Assembly: GCA_023614405.1 (NCBI GenBank)
Contig: CM042696.1
Location: forward strand, 336,837,211-336,901,210
Origin: Avena insularis
Lineage: Eukaryota; Streptophyta; Magnoliopsida; Poales; Poaceae
DNA length: 64,000 bases
Direction of reading: 5' to 3'
Under the pieces are notes generated by a model. The model had not been told where the DNA came from. It worked only from the letters and a program-made list of their open reading frames with translations, and did no database searches. Numbering within the stretch: the stretch's first letter is position 1; each line of letters starts with the position of its first letter. The translations under genes were made by a program, and so were the position numbers. Shown in pieces: positions 10,556 to 22,500 of the stretch.

Positions 10556-12518
10556 TGTAACATCCCAATTTCAGCAACCCTGATTAGTTGTCTAGAATGC
10601 AAAAATCAGGGGGAACAAAAACTTTTTCTTGTTGAATGCTGAAGTGCTTGCTTGTTGTTTGGATATGCTTATTCATATGAATGTGTATTAGATGATATAC
10701 TCCTTACCTCACCATCAGTTGACAAAAGCTATTTAACAAAACTATCCTGGCTCATCTTACATATTCTCAAATGTTCTGGCATCTCAAAACCTAAGCCAAG
10801 ATGCTTATGTAACCAAAACTATTTTAGTAGCTTCTATTGACAATACTATGGAGAGATATATAACATAATCTCCTTATGTTTTCAAGATAGAACCTTCAAC
10901 TACTCTCACTTCTAGGATCTCCAGAACCTTTTAGTAAGCTTTTGAATTCTACTCTTGGTAGAGATACCAAGGACTCTCATCCTATTCAAAATCCAACCTC
11001 TTCAAAATGTATCAACCTTACCTCAGGCTAGGCTTGATGGTAACCCTAGTAGTAGTTGATTTGTTTGTAAGATGAGTTGCCTTGATCTGCTGTCTAATGA
11101 ATTGTCTTGATCTGCTGCTTGATTTGTCTGATTAGGATATAGTATGAGATACTCTAGGAGATCATCACTAGGATCAAGAGGTTTCCAAATCACCACACAC
11201 TAAGCAAGAATACAAAGCAAGATCTAATCTCTAGATACTAGGTGATCAGCTAAAACCCTTAACTAGACCAATTCTGAAGATATCCCTTCTAGAAGTTTCC
11301 AAGTCAATGAAGACCAATATCAAGCATGGATCCTTTCTACTCAATCTACACTTCAACATCATCCACTTGATGATGCTTTGGTACCTTGCAACCCATCAAA
11401 ATCATCACCACCCACATTCTAGTCAAAAACCCTCAATCTGCCAAATTTGGCTGTCTGGAAAACTATTTCCAACATCACCTTTTCGAATGTCTCCCTTTCT
11501 CAAACCTTCTGCATTTTTGCTAATGCACTTGAACCATCTTGTTAACCATCTTGAGGACTACCAAGTCCCACTCCTTCCCTTGGTTAGATCATCCTCCAAC
11601 CCACTTGTTCTTGATGGTTTTGCAGGCAAGAAAATAACTATTCCTGCAAATCTAGTCAACATGCCTATTTTGATAGAAGCTCACACCACCATCCAACCTT
11701 CTATGGACCAACTCTTTGCATGGTTCCGTTCTACTCATATAGGTCTATCAAAATCTACTTCACTTATTCCAAGTGGATCTTTGTGCTTCTTAAAACCACA
11801 TGGTTTATAAGGCATCATGACTCATCTGGCATGGCAGCCTTATTTTCAACAAAGTTTGCAATCACTTCTAGACCACCTCAAATGTAACCAATCCAAAATC
11901 CTTCTGCCATGATCATCTATATAACTTGTTCTAAATAACCATCTACCCCATGCCCCAAGGGGAGATCTGAACTCCTAGATCCAACCATGTTTTGATGGTA
12001 TGAAATTAACATCACCTGAGATCCTTAATCTAGGGTATTCCACCAAAATCAACTTGGATTCCCCAATCACAAGGTTGCAAATGCCTGCTACACCTTGTCT
12101 ACATCATCTACCTTGAGCATCAAGATTTATAAATAATTATCCATATTTATTATGGACCAAAACTATTTAATTCCCTTAATAGGAAAAACCTCCAAAACCT
12201 CTTCCATAAAGGAAAGTTTGGTTTTTGCCAAAACACCTCTCCAACTTTTGGCTCAATTGATATCCATATATCATACCCTGCATTCCCATCTCAAGAATAA
12301 ATATTTTTGAGATTCTTTATTATTTCTTTTTGCCCTTTTTCTTAAATGGAAGAAACAACAAATAATCCTTTAAAAATACTTTCCCACCTCAATAAATCCC
12401 AATAAAATTCCCCAAGGTGTAATATGGTATCTAGGACCATTTCACACAAAAATCTCATTTTGTCTAATGTAAAAATATCAAATGAACTTCTAGAAACTAC
12501 TTCTGTACCTTTTGAATA

Positions 12519-14129
12519 ATCTATAATTTTTGATGTTCCATGCTTGGTTTTATCCACTTTCTTGTGTTTTGTTCCAACTTTGGAGTACTTTTCATATGAT
12601 TTATTGGACTAACCTATTAACAAGAGCCATAGTGCCAGCTGCCTGTTTTCTGCTGTTTTTGGTTCCAGGAAAGTCAGAAAATGAATATTCTCGGAATTGC
12701 ACGGGACAAAAGCCAAAGTGCCTATTTTTCTGGAAGTCATCAGATGCCAGAATACGAGACGGAGAGGGGCCAGAGGCCGGCCCCACCACCTGGCCGTGCA
12801 GCCAGGCTTGGCCCACGCCAGGGGGTGGTGTGGTGGCCCCTGGCGCCCCCTCGGCCTCCCCTTCCGCCTATAAGATGCCCTCGGGACGAAAACCCTAAGG
12901 GCCCGATCAAAAATCCACGAAAGAGTCTGTAGCTGCAGTCATCTCCATCCCTAGATTAGGAGGGATCTGAAGCTCTTCCCGGCACCCTGCCGGAGAGGGG
13001 AATTCACCCTGGAGGCCTTCTTCATCACCATGCAAGCCTCCGGTGTGATGCGTGAGTAGTTCATCCTTGGACTACGGATCCATGTAGTAGCTAGATGGTT
13101 GGTTCTCCTCCTTTGTGCTTTCATGTTTAGATCTTGTGAGCTCCGTTCATGATCAAGATCATCTATTTGTAATCCATACATGTTGTGTTTGCAGGGATCC
13201 GATGGATATTGAGATGCTATTTCAGATTGATTATTGATTCTATCATGTCTTTGTTATTTGTGATCTTGCATGCTTTCCGTTGTTAGTAGCTATCTTGGCC
13301 AAGTAGATGCTAGCAACTCCAAGAGTTAGTATTTATGCTCGATAGTGGGTTCATGCCTCTGGTAATCTAGGGAAGTGACAGAAATCTCTAAGGTACTAGA
13401 TGTGTTTTTGCTACTAGGGAGAAAACAACAATCCTTTGTTCATAGGACAATTGTATTGTTTACTTTACACGCAGTTCGTAAAGCAATAATCTATTGCTTG
13501 CAACTTAATACTGGAGGGGGTTCGGATGATAACCTGAAGGTGGATTATTAGTCATAGATGTAGTTGGATGGCGGTCTATGTATAATGTTGTAATGCCCAA
13601 TCAAGTTCCAAAGGAGTCAAGATGATTAGTATATGCTTGTATGCTTTCTTGATGTTTGTCAATTGCCCCGCTGTAATTTGTTCACCCAGCATGTTATCTA
13701 TCTTAAGGAGAGCCACCTCTAGTGAACTATGGATCCTGGTCCTTGTCTTTTACATTCAATCTACAATCTATTTACTGCTTTGTGTTTACTTTCTGCAAAC
13801 TTTTACTTCTTTCCATTCGATACGTTTAATCCTTTGTTTTCAGTAAAACACGGTGAGATTGACAACCTCATCGCAAGTTGGGGACAAAGTTCTGTGGTTG
13901 CGTTGTGCAGGTCTCCACGTTGCTACTAGCACCGATAGTGCGCCCTGCCAAAGCTCAGCTAGTAACACCTTTGGGGTGTTTCCTTGCTCCTACTGGTTCG
14001 ATTAAACCTTAGTTTCATTACTGAGGGAAACTTGCTGCTGTGCTCATCATACCTTCCTCTTGGGGTTCCCAACGAGCTCTACATCAACACTGCTCCAGCA
14101 TTTTTTTGGCGCCATACACAGAGTCATCA
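12519..14129 (+). repeat. 5' LTR of element 3
   Basis: It aligns along its whole length with 17960-19594 with only scattered differences, suggesting a fairly recent insertion compared with its neighbours. It ends GAGTCATCA. About 30 bases before the end it contains TTTTTTTGGCGCC, a relic of a primer site. Confidence 0.88.
12868..12875 (+). promoter_or_regulatory. Putative TATA box, element 3 5' LTR
   Basis: CTATAAGA in the context CCGCCTATAAGATGCCC. The same site occurs in the 3' LTR at 18336-18343 and in element 4 at 39382. Conservation of the site in all family members supports promoter use; not tested. Confidence 0.5.
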
Positions 14130-14139
14130 AGCATTTTTC

Positions 14140-14156
14140 TGGCGCCGTTGCCGAGG
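14140..14156 (+). other. Primer binding site, tRNA-Asp type (element 3)
   Basis: TGGCGCCGTTGCCGAGG matches the tRNA-Asp(GTC) 3' end complement except at one base. It starts 11 bases after the LTR end CATCA at 14129. Confidence 0.85.
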
Positions 14157-14213
14157 ATCGAAGAAGAAGAAGAAACTCCCACATCAACCACACGCCATCA
14201 AAAGACATTTTTC

Positions 14214-14230
14214 TAGTGCCGTTGCCGGGG
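14214..14230 (+). other. Second, degenerate primer-site copy in element 3 leader
   Basis: TAGTGCCGTTGCCGGGG preceded by GACATTTTTC and, just before, GCCATCA. This repeats the LTR-end plus primer-site arrangement seen at 14121-14156. The core GGC is mutated to AGT, so it is probably not used. It is the third such unit in a row, counting the relic inside the LTR. Confidence 0.65.
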
Positions 14231-14415
14231 AGTCAAGGACATCTTCACAAGGGGAGTCCCTCTTAACCAATATCTTTACTTTGTTATTTTTGTTTTGCTT
14301 AGTTTCTTTTGCTTTGTTTGCTTGTTTCTTTATCAAAAACAAAAAAAATAGTTTTACTAGTTTGCTTTCTTATCCAAAAACACAAAAAAAATAGTCCCTA
14401 TCTTGAGTTGCCACT

Positions 14416-15276
14416 ATGTCTAGCCTTGCTCCAATCACTATGTCACCCGATGAAATGATTTTCACTTTTAAACAAGTAATTGAGGAAAGTTTTAAAGAAG
14501 CTTGGTCTAGAATCTCTGATCTACATGAAAAAACTGAGCCTAAAATGACTCAAAGCTTGTTCCTTAGCAGTTTTTACCTTGGGATTGCTCTTTGCTATAG
14601 ATATGCTTTAGATGTTGTTGTGGGAAGAGATTTCCCCCAATGTAATGAGGATGATGCTATTAATGCTATAAACAAATTGATCCTCACTTATAACTTGCCT
14701 AGCCAAATTGATATTTCCTTCGCAAAAATATTTGCTAGGTTGAACACTCTTGAGACTGTCACTGCTAGCTTAAAAGATTGCTATAACACGCTTAGGGAGC
14801 ATCACAATTATGTTCCAATAAATTCTGAACCATCAAAGTGGCTCCCTACAGTAAAGATTGAGATAAACACTGAAACTTTTCAAGCTCGCTGTGATATCAT
14901 GTCTAAATTTTGTCTTATGCCCAAAGATATTTATGAATCTTTGAATACTTGGGGGCTTACTGAAGGAGGAAAAGAAATATCTCTTTCTAATAATGCTACC
15001 ATATTACCTCTTGGAATGGCTGAAGGAGTGTTTACAAAGATTCTTGGGAAAATGATTTCTACTGATTATCTTGTTATTGAATGTGCAGGAAAAGGACAAA
15101 TTACACTTGGAAGGTCCCTATTAGAACTCCTTGGAGCAATAATTGATGTGGGAAAGGGGACCATGCACCTTTCTTCTCCACCAAACAATCATATTTTCAC
15201 CAAGGTTAAGAATAAAAGTAAGAGAGGTAAGGGCAAGAAATTTGGTTTTAATGCTTCTTCATTTGAGAACACTTGA
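14416..15276 (+). CDS. Intact 286-codon ORF, protease-like fold without catalytic triad
   Basis: An uninterrupted frame from ATG to TGA, the only long intact frame in the window apart from broken elements. It lies 186 bases after the second primer-site copy, in the gag slot. The N-terminal 130 residues are unfamiliar. From about residue 145 the layout resembles a plant retropepsin: WLPTVKIEINTETFQARCD, then DIMSK at residues 160-164 where DTGS, DSGS or DLGS is expected, then DYLVIECAGKGQITLGRSLL, like the flap and ILGRPFL segment, then IDVGKGTMHL. The aspartate is kept but the TG is not, so proteolytic activity is doubtful. The C-terminus is basic (KNKSKRGKGKK). The protease resemblance is my reading and has not been searched. 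Elements 1 and 4 carry a different protein here. Confidence 0.7.
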   Translation: MSSLAPITMSPDEMIFTFKQVIEESFKEAWSRISDLHEKTEPKMTQSLFLSSFYLGIALCYRYALDVVVGRDFPQCNEDDAINAINKLILTYNLPSQIDISFAKIFARLNTLETVTASLKDCYNTLREHHNYVPINSEPSKWLPTVKIEINTETFQARCDIMSKFCLMPKDIYESLNTWGLTEGGKEISLSNNATILPLGMAEGVFTKILGKMISTDYLVIECAGKGQITLGRSLLELLGAIIDVGKGTMHLSSPPNNHIFTKVKNKSKRGKGKKFGFNASSFENT

Positions 15277-17941
15277 TTCTTTCTTGCTTCTTATGCCTAA
15301 CTTAAAGACGTTAAAGAAAAGTACTTATTGGGAGATAACCCAAAAGTTTTAGATGAGTCTTGGAAGTTATTACTCTTTTTATTTGCTTTTTGTGCCAAGA
15401 GTAACCTCTAATAAGAGAGAAGTAATGATTGGGAAAGCTGATGTCCTGAAACAGATTTCTATGTTTCACCATAAAAATTCGTGTAAAATATCTGAACATC
15501 TTTTTGAGGCGTGAATTTTTTTGCTTCTGACCCAGGTAGTTATCTAACTTTCGTTAGTTCAACACTTTTTGATTTGAGTAACATAGGGTCTTCGAAAAAA
15601 ATCATCTTTACCTACTGGTCTATTTTGACAGATTTCTGCCATTTTCTGCATTTGCTTCTTGTTGGTTCCTTCTTGAGTTCTTTTGGGGAATTGAGCTTTT
15701 TGAGGGAAGTGCTACAGTAGCTAGTGTTCTAATGGAAGTTTATTTGGTCTTAGAACTGAACCTTAAGACTTATTTATCTTGAGTGCACTAACGTTGCTAA
15801 TAAAGATTGTGTGAAGTTTTGTATGATGGAAAATTTTCAGGTGTATGGAAGGAATGAGTAATGAGATGAAGGATGGACTAAAGCTAAAGCTTGGGGATGC
15901 CACGCGTGTCACCTCAAGAAATATCCAGGAAGTACAAGTGTCAAAGCTTGGGAATGCCCAATGCATTCCCTTTTTCATCAATGAAAATCCCAGGTTTCTT
16001 CCAAACGCTTCATTTTTATTGTTTCATGCACAGTTGTGTTGTTCTTGGAGCGTCTTGTTTTTCGTTTTCGTTTTGGTTTTTTGTTTGCTTGGTTTGCTTA
16101 GTTTTATGAATAAATTGGTTGGACCCCCTCTTTCATACATTGGTTTGCGAATAGTTTGGTTTGGTTTGGAAAAGAGTAGGAAAGTTCATTCTTATGTGGT
16201 AAAAAGAGCTCGTTTTTTACTGTGGCCTATACTTTGTCATGCCATGCTTGATATTGTTTTGGCTTTATGCTTAGTATTCTTTGCTGTAGCATGACTTGTT
16301 ATAAACAATTGAGATTGCTTAATGTGCCTTGGATGAATGATGCGTTGTTTTAGCATATTAAAGCATAGTATAGTGGTATTCTCCTTTGATGCTTTATTTG
16401 GGTTGACTTGGCACATGCTCACACCATGTTATGACTATCTCAAGTCACCATAGCCTTTATTATCCTTTAGTTTTCAACTTGTAGTATCACTTTATGCTTT
16501 GATCAATGATGTTTTGTCGCTCTGCATGATTATGGCCATTATTGCTCTCTTAGTTTGTCGCTCCCAGTCTTTTGCTAGCCTCCACAACCAAGTATGAGTT
16601 CCACTCATGCATCCAACTCCCTAAACCAAGTTATTACAAAGAGTCCACCATACCTACCTACTAGATTATGCTATTCCAAGTATATTCATGCTTTTGTTTA
16701 CCTTCCAAATTATTATGAGAAAACTAGTGATTAAAGCTCTCACGAACTTGATGGCACACTTTACTTTTTTTGCATCTAATAAACTTGAACCATTGGGTCC
16801 TACTTTGTTGCATATATGCTTGCGCTTTATAAATTGAAATTAGCAGAACCATGTTTCATGGGGAACGCTTTCAACATTGCACTTGTACTTTGTACCCCGT
16901 TGATATCATGTTCTTTTGCTTACGGATCCTGGCGGTGTGAAATAAAAGTGGAACTTGTAAGATCATGGAGTTTGTATGTGTGTTAGAGAAACGCCTGGGC
17001 CGCTAGCCTAAGCCATGCCTAATCATGGTGGAAACTTGCAGCATCACCATAATGAGCACTCTATGAAGCATCCTCAATAAAAACCTATGCAAATAGCAAA
17101 TAAAAAGATCGCTGAGATGCTCATTGTCTGCTTGCCTTGTCATTTTGATTATGGGAAAGCTCCTGTATCATGTGCAAGGGGTACCCCGTTGGCGGTTCTT
17201 AATGATACACATGTACTTACAATGACAAGAGCTTACTCGTGACTAAAGTTGAGTAGCATGAGGTTCGTTCTTCGTAAGTAAGGGGCATGAGATTTCGGTT
17301 TATAACTTGTCAAGCACATCCTCTTAGTTGTGTCACTTTAACCTTAATCACCTTAAAGATGCTTATGATAGGGGAAATGAGAGCTCAAAGCTATAAGTAC
17401 CATAATTTTTGGAAGCTCTTTATGAGAGTTGAATCTCTACTTCCTTTTATAAAGGCCTTTCTTCCACCATTATATTGAGTCTCCACCTTCTATCTTTATG
17501 CACCTACTTTGAGAGCATAGTGGCCATTCTTAGTTATATGTGCATTGTCCCAAGACTAGTTGATTGATGCATAACTTGATATTGCTTGTTTTAAACTGTT
17601 TGTATCTAGTCACTCTTATGAACTTTGAAGGTGTCCTATGCATTTATATTTGCTACTCTATGAGGGACAAGCTGAATACTATTATGCTATGATTTCTTTA
17701 TGTGAAACAAACAAACGTCTTGCAAAGCATTGTTATTCTTGAGTCTTTTGTTTGTGCCTTTTCATGTTGCATCATAGTTTCTTTGTCTTATTGCTAGAAC
17801 TTTGTATGTCATGTTATGATTGAAGTACTATGATCCTAGCTTTGAATGTTTTACAAATACTTTGATCAAGTCTTTGATGGTGCATGTCACTTAAAAAATT
17901 ATTCTTTCTTTTTATCACTTACCTACTCGAGGACGAGCTGG
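15277..17941 (+). other. Non-coding interior of element 3
   Basis: A+T-rich sequence with no convincing gene. It is the counterpart of 954-3700 (inverted) in element 1, and its first 150 bases also match 41790-41950 of element 4 (GGGAGATAACCCAA followed by CTTGGAAGTTATT). Conservation of this long non-coding stretch among three members with different coding modules suggests packaging or other cis functions, which is inference. Confidence 0.65.
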
Positions 17942-17959
17942 AGTTAAGCTTCGGGATGT
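17942..17959 (+). other. Polypurine tract of element 3
   Basis: AGTTAAGCTTCGGGATGT directly before the 3' LTR start TGATACATTG. It has one substitution against the element 1 tract. Confidence 0.65.
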
Positions 17960-19594
17960 TGATACATTGCAAATGTATCTATAATTTTTGATGTTCCATG
18001 CTTGGTTTTATCCACTTTCTTGTGTTTTGTTCCAACTTTCGAGTACTTTTCATATGATTTCTTGGACTAACCTATTAACAAGAGCCACAATGCCAGCTGC
18101 CTATTTTCTGCTGTTTTTGGTTCCAGGAAAGTCAGAAAATGAATATTCTCAGAATTGGACGGGACAAAAGCCAAAGTGCCTATTTTTCTGGAAGTCATCA
18201 GATGCCAGAATACGAGACGGAGAGGGGCCAGAGGCCGGCCACACCACCTGGCCGTGCATCCAGGCTTGGCCCGCGCCAGGGGGTGGTGTGGTGGCCCCTG
18301 GCGCCCCCTGGCGCCCCCTCGATCTCCCCTTCCGCCTATAAGATGCCCTCGGGACGAAAACCCTAAGGGCCCGATCATAAATCCACGAAAGAGTCTGTAT
18401 CCACCATCATCTCCATCCCTAGATCAGGAGGGATCTGAAGCTCTTCCCGGCACCCTGCCGGAGAGGGGAATTCACCCTGGAGGCCTTCTTCATCACCATG
18501 CAAACCTCCGGTGTGATGCGTGAGTAGTTCATCCTTAGACTACGGATCCATGTAGTAGCTAGATGGCTGGTTCTCCTCCTGTGTGCTTTCATGTTTAGAT
18601 CTTGTGAGCTCCGTTCATGATCAAGATCATCTATTTGTAATCCATACATGTTGTGTTTGCAGGGATCCGATGGATATTGAGATGCTATTTCAGATTGATT
18701 ATTGATTCTGTCATGTCTTTGTTATTTGTGATCTTGCATGCTTTCCGTTGTTAGTAGCTATCTTGGCCAAGTAGATGCTAGCAACTCCAAGAGTTAGTAT
18801 TTATGCTCGATAGTGGGTTCATGCCTCCGTAACTGGGAAGTGACAGAAATCTCTAAGGTACTAGATGTGTTGTTGCTACTAGGGAGAAAACAACAATCCT
18901 TTGTTCATAGGACAATCATATTGTTTACTTTACACGCAGTTCATAAAGCAATAATCTGTTGCTTGCAACTTAATAATGGAGGGGGTTCGGATGATAACCT
19001 GAAGGTGGATTATTAGTCATAGATGCAGTTGGATGGCGGTCTATGTATAATGTTGTAATGCCCAATCAAGTTCCAAAGGAGTCAAGATGATTAGTATATG
19101 CTTGTATGCTTTCTCGATGTTTGTCAATTGCCCCGCTGTAATTTGTTCACCGAGCATGTTATCTATATTAAGGAGAGCCACCTCTAGTGAACTATGGATC
19201 CTGGTCCTTGTCTTTTACATTCAATCTACAATCTGTTTACTCCTTTGTGTTTACTTTCTGCAAACTTTTACTTCTTTCCATTCGATACGTTTAATCCTTT
19301 GTTTTCAGCAAAACACGGTGAGATTGACAACCTCATCGCAAGTTGGGGAGAAAGTTCTGTGGTTGCATTGTGCAGGTCTCCACGTTGCTACTAGCACTAG
19401 TAGTGCGCCCTACCAAAGCTCAGCTAGTAACACCTTTGGGGTGTTTCCTTGCTCATACTGGTTCGATTAAACCTTGGTTTCATTACTGAGGGAAACTTGC
19501 TGCTGTGCTCATCCTACCTTCCGCTTGGGGTTCCCAACAAGCTCTACATCAACACCGCTCCAGCATTTTTCTGGCGCCATACACAGAGCCATCA
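17960..19594 (+). repeat. 3' LTR of element 3
   Basis: 1635 bases, TGATACATTG to GAGCCATCA. A TATA-like CTATAAGA lies at 18336-18343. At 19569-19578 it carries TTCTGGCGCC, the relic primer site described for the 5' LTR. It contains a small extra GGCGCCCCCT repeat relative to the 5' copy near 18300. Confidence 0.9.
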
Positions 19595-22500
19595 GCTACA
19601 CACACCAAAAACCACTCTCCACGCCCACAACATCTTCCCCGCTGGTTTCCACCTCCCTCCATATCCTCCCCATGGAACAAGTCCATCTTGGACCTCTCCT
19701 CTCGGGTTAAATACCCCAAGCCACCCAGCTCTCCCCTCTCTGGCTCATTTGCCCCCTCTGCTCCCTCTTACCACCCCAACACCCCTACTCCGTCTCCCCT
19801 GCTCCGAGATGCTCTAGAGTGAGAGCCGAAAAAGCTTCGGCCTCCCCTGTCCATCGAGCTAAGCTCCCTCCTCCTCCCCTCTCCTCCTCTGCATGTCAGC
19901 CTCCCGAGCTCTCCTCTACATCCTGCATCTAACCATCCCCTCCTCCCTTCCCAGGACCCTCCACGGCACCGCCACGAACGAGCTCAGAGCCGCCATCCCT
20001 GCTCGACGTGGAATTCCACAGATCTTCACCAATATGGTTGATGCCACCCCTCTACGGACTCGCCCCGGAGTCCTCCGTCGCATCGGCACCTCCTCGGCGC
20101 CCCTCCGTGCCCCAGGTGAGCTCCCCGTGCCTCGCCAGCCCTAGCTAGGGTTAGCTCGCGCCACCGCGCCTCGGAGGAGGACGACGAGCTCGCTGTCGTC
20201 AATGGCCCTTCTAATCCAACGTCTGTCATCGCCCCGTACCCCTTTGCCGTCCTGCTGATGCCGATAGTTGGGCCCTGCACCGCGGGATTTAAATCCCCCT
20301 CCCGGGCGCTGGCCTCGCCGGGTGGGCTGATTCCCTCCTCCGCGGCCCAGTACCCCCACGGATCTGGCCCAGTGCCCTCCCCCTTTATTCTTTTAATCAT
20401 TTATTCCAGATCTGAAAAGCAGCTGTTTGATTTAAATTGAAATAAAAGTGGAAAATGCTTCTAAATTCCTAGATCTAAAATTCCTAATGTTTATGAAGGT
20501 TTTCTTTAACATGCAGTACCAAAAGTTTGGCCAAATAACCTTTGTATATTTTATGTATACTTATCTCCTAGATAGTACCTTTCCCATTCAATAAATCTTC
20601 AAAGGAGTTCCACCCCACCAAATGGAGTAAATCCAACTGCAATTGTTTGGTATCTAAAATACCTGTTAGCAAGACTTGGTCCCATGCCAAGTGGATCCTT
20701 GGAGTTGCTGTAGCAAAAATAACAAAATACATGCAGTTAAGCCTTTAGAAAATTCTCTAGGCATATCTACAGCATCTAATAGTCTAATTACAACTCCCAG
20801 AGAAGTGGACCATCAATACCTATCCAAAACCAGGGGATAAGGATTTATTGACCCCCTGTTGAATTTTAGTGAATTAAATACTTCTATAAGTGGTATTATC
20901 ACTAGATAAATCATTCCAGGAGTTTGAGAACTCCAAAAGGATTGAATCAAATTTCTACAGAAAGGTATTCTAAATACCTACCATGTGCCCTTGGAATCAA
21001 CACAAAATATTCTGTAGAATTAATCTGGTGAAAAAGAAAAAACAGCTACAGAACTTCCTTTGGGAATTTCCTGAGGGCATTCTTTTAAGAATTTTGACAT
21101 GATTCCAACTCTATTTGGATCAGTACATAAAATACTACTTATCTATCCAAGGAAATAATTTTTGGAGCTCCAGAACTTTTCTGGTGAATTATTCCCTAAA
21201 ACTAGAAGTTATTTCACTAGAAAAGTCATAACTAAATAAAGAAAAGTGATAAAATAGTGAAACCACTTTTGTTGGTTTCATTTTATCAACACCTATCTGT
21301 TGGTATAATTTTTACACAATGGTGTCATACAGAATAGGTCCTTGGTCCAAAACCAATCTCTTAGGTAGTTTCTAGACTATAAATCCTAAGGGATTCTCTT
21401 CCATGTTTCCATGACAAGGCCAATCTTATTACATCCATTCTTCATAAGACCTACTGATTTGTAAGCTTGTATTAACACTTGCTTGCTGTATGGTTTTGAT
21501 ACTTGAATGCCTTGATTGATTGTGGACTTGCTTGTTTGCATGTGTGCCCCCTGACGACGATAGTTGCGATTATCTTGGAGATCAGAAGAAGATGGTTATT
21601 ATTGTATATTATTGGGTATTGTAAGAAGAAGTCCAGGGAAAATATTGTCATATCGCTAATCATCAGGCAAGCCACCTTCTTGCTCATAAGCCTTGTCCTA
21701 CTGTTTTACTTATGCATGTTTTATCTTTTGTTTATTCAAATTGCATTGTTTTACTATATGTTGATGTATATATGGTAGTGGTTTGGCTCCTCCGAACTAT
21801 TACACTTTGGTACTACTAAGTACAACCCCCTTGGTGACACCTACTTCCCCCTAGTAGAATAGATGGTGTATATGACCATAACCCTCTGGAGACCCTGTTT
21901 TAGCCAAAGAAAAGCTAGAGGATGGGAAGACCCCGGCAAAAGTTTACCAAATGTTTTCTGATAAAACCTTAGTCAGGTGGGACCTCCCAAGAGATGTTGA
22001 GAAAGAAAAAGGTTTTGTTTTACAAAATGATGAAGGAAAGCTGAAGGAAAAAGGTTTACAAAAACGCACCCGGTTCTTTGCAGTTTTGCTAGAACAATTA
22101 ACCCGTGCAACCACATTACTCTGGAATGCGACAGGGCTAGATTTGATGGTTGTTTATTCTGGTATAAGTTGCCTCATAACTACTACAGGGGATCGCGATC
22201 CCTGGAGGGTGGGTCTTCTCTGGACAAATGGTCCATGTGGGACATCGACCGAGAGAAGGAACGAAGGGTTTGCGGACCTCCACGCGTTACTATGAGCCCC
22301 TCATTGACAGCGCACACTCAATAAGTGGAAAAAGCGCTCTAGTTGGTCCTCGGTACCCGACGTCCCGGTGTTGAGGGGAACAACACTCATAGGGTAGGCA
22401 CTTATGTTGGAGTGGGCATCCGGAGAGTCTTGATCGGTTACTCGACCCACAATTGGTGAAGATCAGGGTAGTGTACCCGGATGGTGTGGGTAAAGTGTAC

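Larger units (their letters stand above)
12519..19594 (+). mobile_element. Element 3: Athila-like retrotransposon inside the solo LTR
   Basis: Two nearly identical LTRs (12519-14129 and 17960-19594) enclose primer sites, one intact ORF, non-coding interior and a purine tract. The 5' LTR lacks a clear first 18 bases: ATCTATAATTT at 12519 matches position 19 of the 3' LTR. The bases before it are either decayed LTR or flank. The base string GCTAC follows the right end, but no matching duplication is recognisable on the left. The element belongs to the same family as elements 1 and 4 by LTR 5' half and 3' interior. It has no reverse transcriptase or integrase. Confidence 0.9.

Noticed and set aside
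12490..12520. A target duplication for element 3 matching GCTAC at 19595-19599.
   Set aside because: The 5' LTR start is decayed or missing and only ACTAC-like bases occur nearby, so no duplication can be claimed.
14098..14113. TGGCGCC within the LTR end as the active primer site of element 3.
   Set aside because: The same sequence is in the 3' LTR, the match to the tRNA stops after seven bases, and a better site follows at 14140.
19893..20440. Proline-, alanine- and arginine-rich open frames on both strands, possible host exon.
   Set aside because: They overlap on opposite strands in a GC-rich part of the solo LTR and show no domain or splice pattern.
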